From the NCBI RefSeq assembly GCF_023757625.1, contig NZ_JALGBZ010000003.1, forward strand, positions 248,001 through 312,000: 64,000 bases of DNA, read 5' to 3'. Positions 1-9,591 of this stretch are shown piece by piece. The stretch's first letter is position 1. Every line of letters begins with the position of its first letter. The position numbers and the translations under genes are program-made. The notes beneath the pieces are model-generated. The model saw only the letters and a list, made by a program, of their open reading frames with translations, was not told where the DNA came from and did no database searches. Source of the DNA: Halomonas sp. S3-1-1 (lineage in GTDB: Bacteria > Pseudomonadota > Gammaproteobacteria > Pseudomonadales > Halomonadaceae).

Positions 1-1
1 C

Positions 2-526
2 ACACTTCTCTACGCGCTTTACAAGGGCATGCGCGGAGCCGGTCTCTGGCGCAGCCTGCAGGAGACGCTGGCGCTGTCGTCGGTGGTGTTTTTCATGCTG
101 GTCGGCGCCGAGACGCTGGGCTACTTCATCTCGGTCTCGCGGATCTCGTTTTCCATCAGCGATTTTCTATATGGCATGGACCTGGCGCCCATCGCGGTGG
201 TGCTGTGCATCCTTCTGCTCTACTTCGTGCTCGGCATGTTCATGGACTCGATCGCCATGCTGGTGATCACCGTGCCGGTGGTGTATCCGATCATCCAGGC
301 GCTGGGCATCGATCCGGTCTGGTTCGGGATCATCACGGTGCTGACGGTGGAGCTTGGCCTGATCACCCCGCCGGTGGGCATGAACGTGTTCGTCATCAAG
401 GCCATGGCGCCGCACGTGGGGCTGGGCGAGATCTTCAAGGGCGTGGCGCCGTTCATCGTGTCGGACTTCGTTCGGCTGGCGCTGCTGATCATTTTCCCGG
501 TGCTGAGCACGTTCTTTTTGCTCTAG
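2..526 (+). CDS. TRAP transporter large permease (DctM type), C-terminal part
   Basis: This is the C-terminal ~174 residues of a DctM-family permease, the 4-TMS-plus large membrane subunit of a TRAP secondary carrier. The frame is open to the left edge, so the start lies outside the window. Visible hallmarks are a run of hydrophobic helices, a glycine/methionine-rich segment with MDSIAM, and the strongly conserved LITPPVGMN segment followed by the family's closing amphipathic region (GLGEIFKGVAPF) and a last helix. The same LITPPVG-type segment is seen in the DctM gene at 17201-18490. The substrate cannot be read from this fragment. It converges on the next gene with only 12 bp between stop codons. 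Confidence 0.9.
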   Translation, partial: TLLYALYKGMRGAGLWRSLQETLALSSVVFFMLVGAETLGYFISVSRISFSISDFLYGMDLAPIAVVLCILLLYFVLGMFMDSIAMLVITVPVVYPIIQALGIDPVWFGIITVLTVELGLITPPVGMNVFVIKAMAPHVGLGEIFKGVAPFIVSDFVRLALLIIFPVLSTFFLL

Positions 527-538
527 CCTTATCTGCTC

Positions 539-1273
539 TCATCCTGACTGGCTCGGGGCCTCGTTGGCGCTGGAAAAATACGGCGCGAGGTGGTCCTTGA
601 GTCGGGCCCGGTCGGCGGGCTCTTCGATGCGGCTGTTGGTCAGCATGTTGTCGAACAGCGCCTGGCGCTTTTCCCGCGACGAGGGCAGCGCCTTCACGTG
701 AGTGTCGATCCAAATCAACTGACCGCTTTCGTCGATCATCAGGTTGTCCAGATGCAGGTCGCGGTGGTAGTAGCCCGCCTCGGCCAGCGCCGCCACCTGG
801 AAGGCCAAGGTATCGATGAAGCGGGCGCGGCTGGTGTCATCGAGGTCGGCATAGTAGTCGCTTCCCGCCTGACACCGGCTCATGTGCTCCATGGCATAGA
901 GCGAGCCCAGCGGGTTCAAGAAGTTGAGCGCTACGCCGTAGCAGCGCACGTTAACAGTGCGCTGGCCCAGCTTTTTCAAAATACGCCGGCTCTGGTACTC
1001 CTTGTGAGCGTCATAGGAGCCGGTCAAGCGCTTGGAAATGATGTCGCGTCCCAGCCAGCGCCAGAAATCCTCGCGGGGTGAGTATTTATCGTGCACGAGC
1101 TTGAACAGCGTGCCGGTCTTCTCCTGCAGAAAAAAGCGGCTGCTGCTCTTGTCATCCAGGTGGGGCATGGGCGTCAAGCCGTGCAGATTCAGCACCGGGT
1201 TCATCGGCGCGCGGTTGAGCAGGTACCAGCCAGGCCGTTTTAAAAAAAAGAATCGCTGTAATTTTTTATACAT
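539..1273 (-). CDS. Kdo/lipopolysaccharide kinase-like protein (WaaP/InaA superfamily)
   Basis: A 244-residue protein kinase-like fold protein of the type that phosphorylates Kdo or heptose in the LPS inner core on the cytoplasmic face. The catalytic loop is visible near residue 175 as YYHRDLHLDN, with His-Arg-Asp and a downstream Asn, followed by LIWIDTH where Asp should bind metal. The N-terminal half has the basic, aromatic-rich look of this family. ATG 1273 is chosen over a TTG two codons upstream because an AAGG sits 7 nt before the ATG. It is a single gene between convergent and divergent neighbours, with no other LPS gene nearby. The family is clear; the exact sugar acceptor is not. 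Confidence 0.75.
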   Translation of the reverse strand: MYKKLQRFFFLKRPGWYLLNRAPMNPVLNLHGLTPMPHLDDKSSSRFFLQEKTGTLFKLVHDKYSPREDFWRWLGRDIISKRLTGSYDAHKEYQSRRILKKLGQRTVNVRCYGVALNFLNPLGSLYAMEHMSRCQAGSDYYADLDDTSRARFIDTLAFQVAALAEAGYYHRDLHLDNLMIDESGQLIWIDTHVKALPSSREKRQALFDNMLTNSRIEEPADRARLKDHLAPYFSSANEAPSQSG

Positions 1274-1344
1274 ACGCAAGCCTTAAGCTACCGGGTGAGT
1301 ACCCATAGGGTATCGTGGGAGATCGCAATCCCTGAATTATGGCA

Positions 1345-2247
1345 CTACTCTGCGCGCTCTGAAAATTGGCGCTGTCGAAACGCGCGCGGGGCCAACGATG
1401 TATTGCGTTTGAAGAACCGGGTGAAGTAGGACGGCTCGGAGAAACCAAGGCCATCGGCGATCTCGGCGATGGTCATGTTGGTATAGGTGAGCTGGCGCTT
1501 GGCCTCCAGCAGCACCCGCTCGTGGAGTATCTGCAGGGCGCTCAGGCCCTCCTGCTGGCGGCACAAAAGGTTGAGGTGCGCGCGGCTGAGGCCAAGCTCG
1601 CCGGCCAGCGCCTCGATGCCGGGCTGCTCCTTGAAGCGCTGCTCGATTAGCGCGTGGAACTGTTCAAGGTGCTGGCGGCCCTTTTCGCGCGGTTTGGGCG
1701 CTAAACGCCGGGGCGCGGGTTTGCGCGGCAGTACCAGACGTTCGAGCTCGATGGCCAGTGCCTGGGCCAGCACCTCCAAAAGCTGTCGCCGTCCCGGCGC
1801 CGGGTGGCGATACTCACGGTCGATCTGCTCGACGAGTGTCACGATCTGCGCTCTATTGGCGGCGGTTTCAAGGGTGTAAAACCCTGGCTGCTTGAGCGCT
1901 CGGCCATCGTCCAGCGCGACTCCCAGATGGTCCGCCAGCGGTTGAGCCAGCGTCACGATGTACCCCGCCACGTCCGGCGAAAAACAGAATCCGTGAATCG
2001 TCATGGCCGGTACCACGATGACCCCCGCATCCCGCTGATAGTGGTGGGCTCCCTCCAGCTCCAGATCCACGCTGCCCTGCGTGACCAACAGTACGTGAAC
2101 CAGATCGGTATGGCGGTGCGGGCGAATACGCCAGTCGTGCAGCCGGCTACGCTCAGGAATCGATTCGCAGTGCAAAAGATCCGGCGTGGGCCAGCGACTT
2201 GTTTCGCCGTAAAGCTTGAATACAGGAACGATGGAAGGCTGTGACAT
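1345..2247 (-). CDS. pobR: AraC-family activator of pobA (PobR/PobC-like)
   Basis: A ~300-residue transcription factor with an N-terminal cupin-like effector domain (PHRHTDLVHVLLVTQG segment, residues ~40-60) and a C-terminal double helix-turn-helix of AraC type (IEALAGELGLSRAHLNLLCRQ, then TIAEIADGLGFSEPSYFTRFFKR). It is divergent from pobA across a 161-bp gap, the standard arrangement for AraC-type PobR/PobC activators that respond to 4-hydroxybenzoate. ATG 2247 is preferred over the longer reading frame because AGGAG lies 6 nt upstream. The regulatory assignment rests on domain type plus location; the ligand is inferred. Confidence 0.85.
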   Translation of the reverse strand: MSQPSIVPVFKLYGETSRWPTPDLLHCESIPERSRLHDWRIRPHRHTDLVHVLLVTQGSVDLELEGAHHYQRDAGVIVVPAMTIHGFCFSPDVAGYIVTLAQPLADHLGVALDDGRALKQPGFYTLETAANRAQIVTLVEQIDREYRHPAPGRRQLLEVLAQALAIELERLVLPRKPAPRRLAPKPREKGRQHLEQFHALIEQRFKEQPGIEALAGELGLSRAHLNLLCRQQEGLSALQILHERVLLEAKRQLTYTNMTIAEIADGLGFSEPSYFTRFFKRNTSLAPRAFRQRQFSERAE

Positions 2248-2309
2248 CGAGTGCTCCTGGCGCATTTGACTAAAGTCGATCATTTATACGCCAAAAATCC
2301 AGATAATAG

Positions 2310-3593
<1,284 letters not shown>

Positions 3594-3800
3594 TGTTAGG
3601 TCATACATTCAAAGCAGGGCTGTCTTCTTTTTTGAATAGTTAATGCTTGCCGGAGCCAAGCGGTCTTCTCAGTATGCTTGGCAAGCTGCTACTAAAGTTG
3701 TGTTTTTTAGCAGTAGAGTAACGCAGTACCCTATTTGTATGGAATGCGAATATATGTACGAATAGCGAACACCTCGGCAGTTACGCATAGGAAGAAGACC

Positions 3801-4790
3801 ATGATGAAAAAGTTTTTAACCGTCAGTTCCTGGGCTGCCTGCGGCAGTGCCATGCTGATTTCCGCCTCCTTTTCGACCGCTGCTGTCGCTGACTGGCCAA
3901 CGAAGGATGTTAGGCTCGTCGTACCCTACGCGCCGGGCGGAACCACCGATGTACTGTCCCGCCGTGTCGCTGATCTGCTGAGCGATGAACTGGACGCCAA
4001 CGTCATCGTCGAGAATCGTCCCGGCGCTGGTTCAACGGTCGGTACTGGCCGTTTGGCGCGCGGCGGCCGTGATGCCGATCATACACTATTGATGGCCTCT
4101 CCGGGGCATACGATTGGTGCCGCTATTTATCCCAACCTGTCTTATGACCCTGTCGAAGATTTCACCTTCATTCAGAATGTTATCGACATTCCCAACGTCA
4201 TGGTGGTGCCGGCGGACAGTCCCTATCACTCGGTCATCGAGTTCATCGAGGCCGCCCAGGATCAGGACATGGCCTTCAGCCACAGCGGTGTAGGCAGCTC
4301 CATCCACATGTCCGGTGAGCTGTTCAAAACGCTGACGGGATCTAAAATGACCGCCGTGCCTTTCGCAGGCAGCGGTGCATCGCTCCCCGCCTTGCTGGGC
4401 GGCGATGTCGACGTTTCCTTCGAGAACATGCCGACGGTCTACTCGCATATCAAATCGGGCGATTTGCGCGCGCTTGCTGTTACCTCCGAGGAGCGTTCTC
4501 CGTACCTACCGGACGTACCCACGCTTTCTGAAATCGGCGAATACAACCTGGATCAGTTCGTGACGACCGCCTGGTTTGGTTTGATTGCGCATAACTCGTT
4601 CCCCGAAGAGGGTTATGACACCTTGAAAGCGGCACTGGACGAGGTCATGGAGCGTCAGGAATTCCTCGACTTTGCAGAGCAGTTGGGCGCCCAACCGGGG
4701 CAGGTCGAAGGTGAAGAGTTCAAGCAGTTTGTCATCGATGACTTGGCACGCTGGCAGGAGGTTGCCGAGCAGGCAGGCATCAGCCAGTAA
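3801..4790 (+). CDS. tctC: Tripartite tricarboxylate transporter substrate-binding protein (TctC/Bug)
   Basis: A periplasmic binding protein of the Bug/TctC family, ~329 residues, first gene of a tctCBA transporter operon. A Sec signal peptide (MMKKFLTV... ending at AVA-DW) is followed by the family's opening WPTKDVRLVVPYAPGGTTD and the ENRPGAGS loop that carries ligand-carboxylate contacts. ATG 3801 is chosen because the longer frame would put 22 non-signal residues before the lysines; AGGAAG precedes it. Bug proteins bind carboxylates, often aromatic or dicarboxylic acids; the ligand is not predictable here. The nearby CoA-transferase suggests the cargo is activated with CoA. Confidence 0.92.
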   Translation: MMKKFLTVSSWAACGSAMLISASFSTAAVADWPTKDVRLVVPYAPGGTTDVLSRRVADLLSDELDANVIVENRPGAGSTVGTGRLARGGRDADHTLLMASPGHTIGAAIYPNLSYDPVEDFTFIQNVIDIPNVMVVPADSPYHSVIEFIEAAQDQDMAFSHSGVGSSIHMSGELFKTLTGSKMTAVPFAGSGASLPALLGGDVDVSFENMPTVYSHIKSGDLRALAVTSEERSPYLPDVPTLSEIGEYNLDQFVTTAWFGLIAHNSFPEEGYDTLKAALDEVMERQEFLDFAEQLGAQPGQVEGEEFKQFVIDDLARWQEVAEQAGISQ

Positions 4791-4807
4791 ACGCTTGTTG
4801 GTAGAAC

Positions 4808-4841
4808 AAGGGCGAAGGTCGCAACGGCCTTCGCCTTTCTT
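4808..4841 (+). terminator. Hairpin between tctC and tctB (partial terminator)
   Basis: GGCGAAGG (4811-4818) pairs with CCTTCGCC (4828-4835), extended by A/T pairs, and is followed by TTTCTT. Its place after the binding-protein gene and before the membrane subunits fits a leaky terminator or RNA-stabilising hairpin that raises the binding protein's yield over the permease. Confidence 0.6.
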
Positions 4842-4874
4842 GCTTACTTTAACGTGTCTCCCTAGGAGGCAGTT

Positions 4875-5375
4875 ATGTCGTTCTCCGGTCCCAATGTCGT
4901 GAAAAAGATCAAAGATTCTCTGGATTTTATCACCGGCGTCATACTGCTGGTGATTTCGCTTGTCCTGGCGCTCTATCTCGTACCTAACTATATCGGTGAG
5001 CCTCCCATTCTTCAGAACCCGATGATGTCGCCCAAGTGGCTACCCAACATCGTCAGCTGGTTGATGTTTGCTTTCTCCATTCTGCTGATCCTGCAAGGGG
5101 TTCTGGTTCACCAGGATGGCGAAAACGATGAGCGAAAACTGGTGAAAGGGCCTCTGCGTCGTTTCATCATCATGCTGGTCGCCGTATTGATCTACATTCT
5201 TTTTTTCGAGTCACTGGGGGCGATCGTGACCGGCATTTTGGCGACCGTTCTCCTGTTTCTGGCTCATCCCGTCAGAACCTGGTGGGCGTATGGCTTTGCC
5301 ATCGCTTTTCCCGTTGGCGTGACGTTGCTCTTTGTCAACGTGATGAATGTTCCTCTTCCGTTGATGCCCCTCTAA
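4875..5375 (+). CDS. tctB: Tripartite tricarboxylate transporter small membrane subunit
   Basis: A 166-residue inner-membrane protein with four predicted hydrophobic segments (around residues 16-35, 55-75, 88-120 and 130-160), the size and topology of TctB. It follows tctC by 84 bp across a hairpin, with a strong SD (AGGAGG, 5 nt spacing), and precedes tctA by 33 bp. TctB is the poorly conserved small subunit, so the call depends on position and topology more than on motifs. Confidence 0.88.
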   Translation: MSFSGPNVVKKIKDSLDFITGVILLVISLVLALYLVPNYIGEPPILQNPMMSPKWLPNIVSWLMFAFSILLILQGVLVHQDGENDERKLVKGPLRRFIIMLVAVLIYILFFESLGAIVTGILATVLLFLAHPVRTWWAYGFAIAFPVGVTLLFVNVMNVPLPLMPL

Positions 5376-5408
5376 AGACGCGACAGCAACGTACGGCTTA
5401 GGTGATTT

Positions 5409-6908
5409 ATGGAAAACTTCTCGGAAGTCTTACAGTTATTTTTGAGCATCGATAATTTCATCGCGATTGCGCTGGGTGTCGTCATCGGTGTCACCGTCGG
5501 CTCGATTCCCGGTCTCACGGCTACCATGGCGGTGGCGCTGGCTTTGCCTTTCACCTTTTCGATGCAGCCGGTCGCCGCTATTCTGCTGCTCGTGGGTATC
5601 TATAAGGGCGGCATGTACGGCGGGTCGATCACGGCCATATTGATTCGAACACCAGGCTCTCCTGCCTCGGCCTGCACTCTGCTTGATGGCTATCCCATGG
5701 CGCAGCAGGGTAATGCCAAAAAGGCGCTGAAAACGGCGCTTTTCTCCTCGGTCATCGCCGACTTTATCTCCAATATCGCCCTGATCTTCTTTGCCGCGTA
5801 CCTGGCCAAAATAGCGCTCAATTTTGGCGCGCCGGAATTCTTCTGGCTGATCTGCTTCTCTCTGACCATCATCATCTCGCTGGCCAGCGGCTCCATGGTG
5901 AAAGGGCTGTTGGCTGCCTTAATGGGCATCCTTTTGTCGCTAGTGGGGCTGGATTCAGTCTTCGGTTCGCAGCGTCTTACCTTTGGCAACTACAACCTGA
6001 TGGATTCGATCTCCTTCATTCCGCTGTTGATCGGTCTGTTTGCCATACCGGAAATACTGGAATTCTATAGAAAGAAGATCGTGCCTCACATCAAGGCCAA
6101 GGCTAGCGGTGCGGGCATGACCCTGGCAGAGTTGAAGCGCAGCCTGAAAAGCATCATCCGGGGCAGCTTGATCGGTGTACTGATCGGCGCCATCCCTGGC
6201 ACAGGTGCAACGGCCGCTGCTTTCATATCCTACAGCGATGCTCGGCGGCGCTCGCCCAACAAGGCCAACTTCGGCAAGGGTGAAGTCGAGGGTGTAGCCG
6301 CTGCCGAAGCGGGCAACAACGGGGTTGCGGGCGCCACGCTGATTCCTCTGCTGTCGCTGGGGATTCCCGGCGATGTCATTACCGCCATCATTCTGGGCGC
6401 CTTCATGGTGCATGGTTTGACTCCCGGGCCCATCATGTTCCAGGAGAACCTCTCGCTGATCTACGCCTTGTTCCTGGGCATCATGTTCAGCTCGCTCATC
6501 CTGCTGGTCGTCGGTAATGCGGCCATCAAGTACTTTTCGCTCATTGCTGATATTCCCAAGTCCATCCTGTTCCCAATCGTGTTGATGTTCTGTGTTTATG
6601 GCGCCTACGCGGTCAACAATTCGACCTTCGATATCTGGCTCATGCTGGTATTCGGGTTGGTGGGCTATCTCTTCAATCGTTCGGGCATACCTGCCGCGCC
6701 TTTTTTGATCGGCTTTATTCTAGGGCCAATGTTCGAGGATAACCTTCGACGTTCGCTGTTGATCAGTCACGGGGATCTATCGGTTTTCGTTCGCGGACCT
6801 ATCACCTGGTTCTTCATCGCGCTGACATTCGGGTCCATCGCCTATGCGCTGTTCAAGTTCTTTCAGGAGCGGCGCGCGGCTGGCAAGGACAGGCAGCTGG
6901 AGTCGTGA
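5409..6908 (+). CDS. tctA: Tripartite tricarboxylate transporter large membrane subunit
   Basis: A 499-residue polytopic permease, the transport channel of the TTT system. TctA signatures are present: GSIPGLTATMAVALALPFTF near residue 32, GIYKGGMYGGSITAILI near 62, LIGAIPGTGATAAAFISYS near 260, and LSLGIPGDVITAIILGAFM near 315. The two glycine/proline repeats reflect the internal duplication of the family. It works with TctC and TctB, driven by cation symport. It is followed 52 bp later by the CoA-transferase, probably in the same transcript. Confidence 0.95.
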   Translation: MENFSEVLQLFLSIDNFIAIALGVVIGVTVGSIPGLTATMAVALALPFTFSMQPVAAILLLVGIYKGGMYGGSITAILIRTPGSPASACTLLDGYPMAQQGNAKKALKTALFSSVIADFISNIALIFFAAYLAKIALNFGAPEFFWLICFSLTIIISLASGSMVKGLLAALMGILLSLVGLDSVFGSQRLTFGNYNLMDSISFIPLLIGLFAIPEILEFYRKKIVPHIKAKASGAGMTLAELKRSLKSIIRGSLIGVLIGAIPGTGATAAAFISYSDARRRSPNKANFGKGEVEGVAAAEAGNNGVAGATLIPLLSLGIPGDVITAIILGAFMVHGLTPGPIMFQENLSLIYALFLGIMFSSLILLVVGNAAIKYFSLIADIPKSILFPIVLMFCVYGAYAVNNSTFDIWLMLVFGLVGYLFNRSGIPAAPFLIGFILGPMFEDNLRRSLLISHGDLSVFVRGPITWFFIALTFGSIAYALFKFFQERRAAGKDRQLES

Positions 6909-6960
6909 GCGTTTCAGGATGGCCTTTGGGCCATGATCATCATCAAGCAGGGGAGCGTCC

Positions 6961-8181
6961 ATGGCTGGACCTTTGAAAGGAGTGCGGGTACTCGACTTGA
7001 GCCGGGTGATGGCCGGCCCCTGGTGTACGCAGATACTGGCGGACATGGGCGCCGAGGTGATCAAGATCGAGCGCCCCGTGCTTGGCGACGATACGCGCCA
7101 CTGGGGGCCACCCTGGTGGCAGGGTGAGGGGCAGTCGCCGCCCCAGTCGGCTTACTATCTTTCGGCCAATCGGGGCAAGCACTCGGTCACGGTCGATATC
7201 GCTAGACCGGAAGGCCAGGCCCTGCTCCATGAACTCGCCGAGCAGTGCGATATCGTCGTGGAGAATTTCAAGACGGGTGGGCTTGCGAGCAAGCGGCTCG
7301 ACTACGCGAGTCTAGCGGCGATCAATCCGGCCATTATTTACTGCTCGGTCACCGGGTTCGGGCAGACCGGCCCTATGGCCAGCATGGCGGGCTACGACTA
7401 TCTCATCCAGGCGCAGGCGGGGCTTATGAGTATCACCGGTGTGCCGGACGATGAGCCGGGCGCCGGGCCGCAGCGCGTGGGCATGGCGGTAGCGGACCTG
7501 ACCACGGGCATGAACGCCGTCATTGCCATACTCGGTGCCTTGCATCACCGCCACCAGACCGGCGAAGGCCAGCATATCGACATGGCGCTGCTAGACGTGC
7601 AGGTGAGCTGGCTTGCCAACCAGGCGTTGAATTACTTCTGTAGCGGCACGCCCCCGAAACGTACCGGGGAATACCACCCTAATTTGGTTCCCTATCAGCC
7701 GTTCCCTACCGCGGGCGGCGAGAAAGTCATTATCGCAATCGGTAACGATGGCCAGTTCCAGCGTTTCTGCAACGCCGTCGGCTTGGCCGAGGTGGCCCAT
7801 GATCCACGCTTTGCCACTAACCCCATGCGGGTTCAGCATCGCGAAGCGCTGGTGGCCATCATCCGCCAAGTGACGCAGAGCTTTGATAGCGCGGCGTTGA
7901 CGGAGCTCTTGCAGTCTATCAGTGTCCCCTGCGGCCCCATTCAAGACATCGCGCAGGTCTTCGAGGACGAGCAGGTAAAAGCCAGGGGAATGAAGGTGGA
8001 TGTGCCGGGCGCCTTTGGAAGCGTGCCCGGCGTTGCCAACCCCATCAAGTACTCCAAAACGTCGCTGAGCTACACCAAGGCACCGCCGGCGCTTGGTGAA
8101 GATACGCGGGACGTGTTGGGCCGCCTGCTGGGCAAGAGCGACGAAGCGATTCGCCGCTTACAGGAGAGTGGCGTCGTGTAG
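6961..8181 (+). CDS. CaiB/BaiF family (class III) CoA-transferase
   Basis: A 406-residue type III CoA-transferase, which moves CoA between carboxylic acids through an aspartyl-CoA thioester. The N-terminal LDLSRVMAGPWCTQILADMGAEVIKIE block, the TGFGQTGP block (~residue 133) and the catalytic Asp in AVADLTTGM (~residue 179) are all visible. It lies 52 bp after tctA on the same strand, suggesting that the imported acid is activated here. It converges on the SDR gene with a 5-bp gap. Specificity (for example succinyl-CoA donor, aromatic or hydroxy-acid acceptor) cannot be read. Confidence 0.9.
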   Translation: MAGPLKGVRVLDLSRVMAGPWCTQILADMGAEVIKIERPVLGDDTRHWGPPWWQGEGQSPPQSAYYLSANRGKHSVTVDIARPEGQALLHELAEQCDIVVENFKTGGLASKRLDYASLAAINPAIIYCSVTGFGQTGPMASMAGYDYLIQAQAGLMSITGVPDDEPGAGPQRVGMAVADLTTGMNAVIAILGALHHRHQTGEGQHIDMALLDVQVSWLANQALNYFCSGTPPKRTGEYHPNLVPYQPFPTAGGEKVIIAIGNDGQFQRFCNAVGLAEVAHDPRFATNPMRVQHREALVAIIRQVTQSFDSAALTELLQSISVPCGPIQDIAQVFEDEQVKARGMKVDVPGAFGSVPGVANPIKYSKTSLSYTKAPPALGEDTRDVLGRLLGKSDEAIRRLQESGVV

Positions 8182-8186
8182 GCGGC

Positions 8187-8900
8187 TTAGCCGACGGTGA
8201 CACCGCCGCAGACGAAAAGTGTCTGGCCGGTAATGAAGCCGCTGCGCTGGTCACAGAAGAAGCTGACTGCCTGGGCGACCTCTTCGGGCTGGCCCATACG
8301 CCGTAGGGGAATGTTATCGATGATGCGCCGCGCGCGCTCGGAGTCACGCGGGTTGTTCTCCCAGAACGCCGTGGTGGCGATCGGCCCCGGTGCGACGCAG
8401 TTCACGGTAATGCCATCCTGGGCAAGCTCCAGCGCCCAAGTGCGTGCCATGGCCTGTACGGCGCCCTTGGTGGCGCTGTAGAGGGTTCTGGCTTCCTTGC
8501 CCAGCACCACGCGACTGGCGTTGAAGACGATACGGCCTTCCCCGCTTTCTCGCAGCTTGGGCAAGAGCGCCTTGGTACAGACCAGCGCCGCGCGCACGTT
8601 CAAGTGCATCAGCTTGTCGAAATCGTCGATGTCGGTATCGTCCAAAAGCGCCGGTGCCACAATGCCGACGTTGTTCACCAGGCAGGTTACGGGGAGATCC
8701 TGAGTCACCTTCAACAAAAGTTCCTGGGTCGCGCTGGCGTCTGAAAGGTCGACCTGGTAGGCGTACTCCTTCAGCGACGGGGCGTCGGGTTCGACGATAT
8801 CGAGCACGATGACGCGGTAGCCATCCTGCTGAAGACGCAGGGCGATCGCCTGACCGATATTGCGGGCGCCGCCTGTCACGACAGCAAAGGGAGTCGTCAT
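8187..8900 (-). CDS. Short-chain dehydrogenase/reductase (FabG-like)
   Basis: A 237-residue classical SDR oxidoreductase, cytoplasmic. The cofactor motif TGGARNIGQ is at residues ~9-17, NNVG near 84, and the catalytic Tyr/Lys in YSATKGA near 146-150. The C-terminus VCGGVTVG is typical of FabG-like SDRs. The start at 8900 has AGGAG 6 nt upstream; the longer frame (to 8936) lacks one. It forms a minus-strand group with the CatC-like and YciI-like genes and the AtoE carrier, with short gaps. It probably oxidises or reduces an intermediate of the unknown cassette A pathway. Confidence 0.85.
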   Translation of the reverse strand: MTTPFAVVTGGARNIGQAIALRLQQDGYRVIVLDIVEPDAPSLKEYAYQVDLSDASATQELLLKVTQDLPVTCLVNNVGIVAPALLDDTDIDDFDKLMHLNVRAALVCTKALLPKLRESGEGRIVFNASRVVLGKEARTLYSATKGAVQAMARTWALELAQDGITVNCVAPGPIATTAFWENNPRDSERARRIIDNIPLRRMGQPEEVAQAVSFFCDQRSGFITGQTLFVCGGVTVG

Positions 8901-8945
8901 ACAGTGCTCCTGATCAGTAAGTGAAAAAACAGACAAGACCGCCGT

Positions 8946-9236
8946 TTAGCGATCATCTTCCCGGATAGAGGAGGGGTGGCGGCACAGCGGTCTCACCGTG
9001 ATGGCCATGTAAGGGAAAAGCGGTAGTCCGGACAGCAGCTCGTGCAGTTCTGCGTTGCTTTCCACGTCAAAGATACTGACGTTGGCGTAGCTGCCCGCTA
9101 TGCGCCACAGGTGGCGCCACTTGCCTTGGGTTTGGAGCTGCTGGGCATACGCCTTCTCCCGAGACTTGATCTCGTCGGCCATGTTGGAAGGCATGTCGTT
9201 GGGAAGTTCTACCACCATTTCCACGTGAAATAGCAT
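8946..9236 (-). CDS. Muconolactone isomerase-like protein, second CatC copy
   Basis: A 96-residue protein of the muconolactone delta-isomerase family, which moves the double bond of muconolactone to give beta-ketoadipate enol-lactone. By direct comparison it matches catC at 41420-41710 at about 69 of 96 residues, with the same GKWRHLWR core and the same closing CRHPSSIREDD. Unlike that gene it is not next to catB or catA but between an SDR and a YciI-like gene. It may act on a substituted lactone in the cassette A pathway, or be a spare isomerase. All family core residues look intact. Confidence 0.88.
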   Translation of the reverse strand: MLFHVEMVVELPNDMPSNMADEIKSREKAYAQQLQTQGKWRHLWRIAGSYANVSIFDVESNAELHELLSGLPLFPYMAITVRPLCRHPSSIREDDR

Positions 9237-9266
9237 GGGGGGCTCCGTCTTGGGGCTATACCGGGT

Positions 9267-9563
9267 TTATAGATGACAAATGCCGTTTAGGTAGGCCTTA
9301 CGCCAGCGACAGATGACGACGCGCTCGAAAAGGCCTGCCTGGCTAAACGGGTCTTCGTCGATCAGGGCCTGGGCATGCTCGCGCGTTTCGCAGTCGACCA
9401 AGTAAAGCCCGCCAGTAGCGTGGGCGCCGTCATCGGATAGCTTGGCACCGCATGCCAGCAGGCGTTCCTTGTGGGTTTCGAGGTAGGCCAAGTGGGCATC
9501 ACGCACCTCGAGGCGCAGCGTATGCTGGCCGGGCTTGTCGAAAGTTTCGATCATGTAGGGCAT
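9267..9563 (-). CDS. YciI-like protein
   Basis: A 98-residue single-domain protein of the YciI/dimeric alpha-beta barrel superfamily, the same fold class as muconolactone isomerases and some dehydrochlorinases. Recognisable features are the RLEVRDAHLAYLE segment, with the conserved Arg/His pair, and the GGLYLVDCETREHAQALIDEDPF segment near residues 52-72. ATG 9563 has AGGAG at 8 nt; the GTG six bases upstream is too close to it. It sits 30 bp from the CatC-like gene in a minus-strand operon. Enzymatic role unknown; the two small barrel proteins side by side suggest isomerisation steps. Confidence 0.75.
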   Translation of the reverse strand: MPYMIETFDKPGQHTLRLEVRDAHLAYLETHKERLLACGAKLSDDGAHATGGLYLVDCETREHAQALIDEDPFSQAGLFERVVICRWRKAYLNGICHL

Positions 9564-9591
9564 CGTCACTGCTCCTGTCGTTCGGTGTTTA

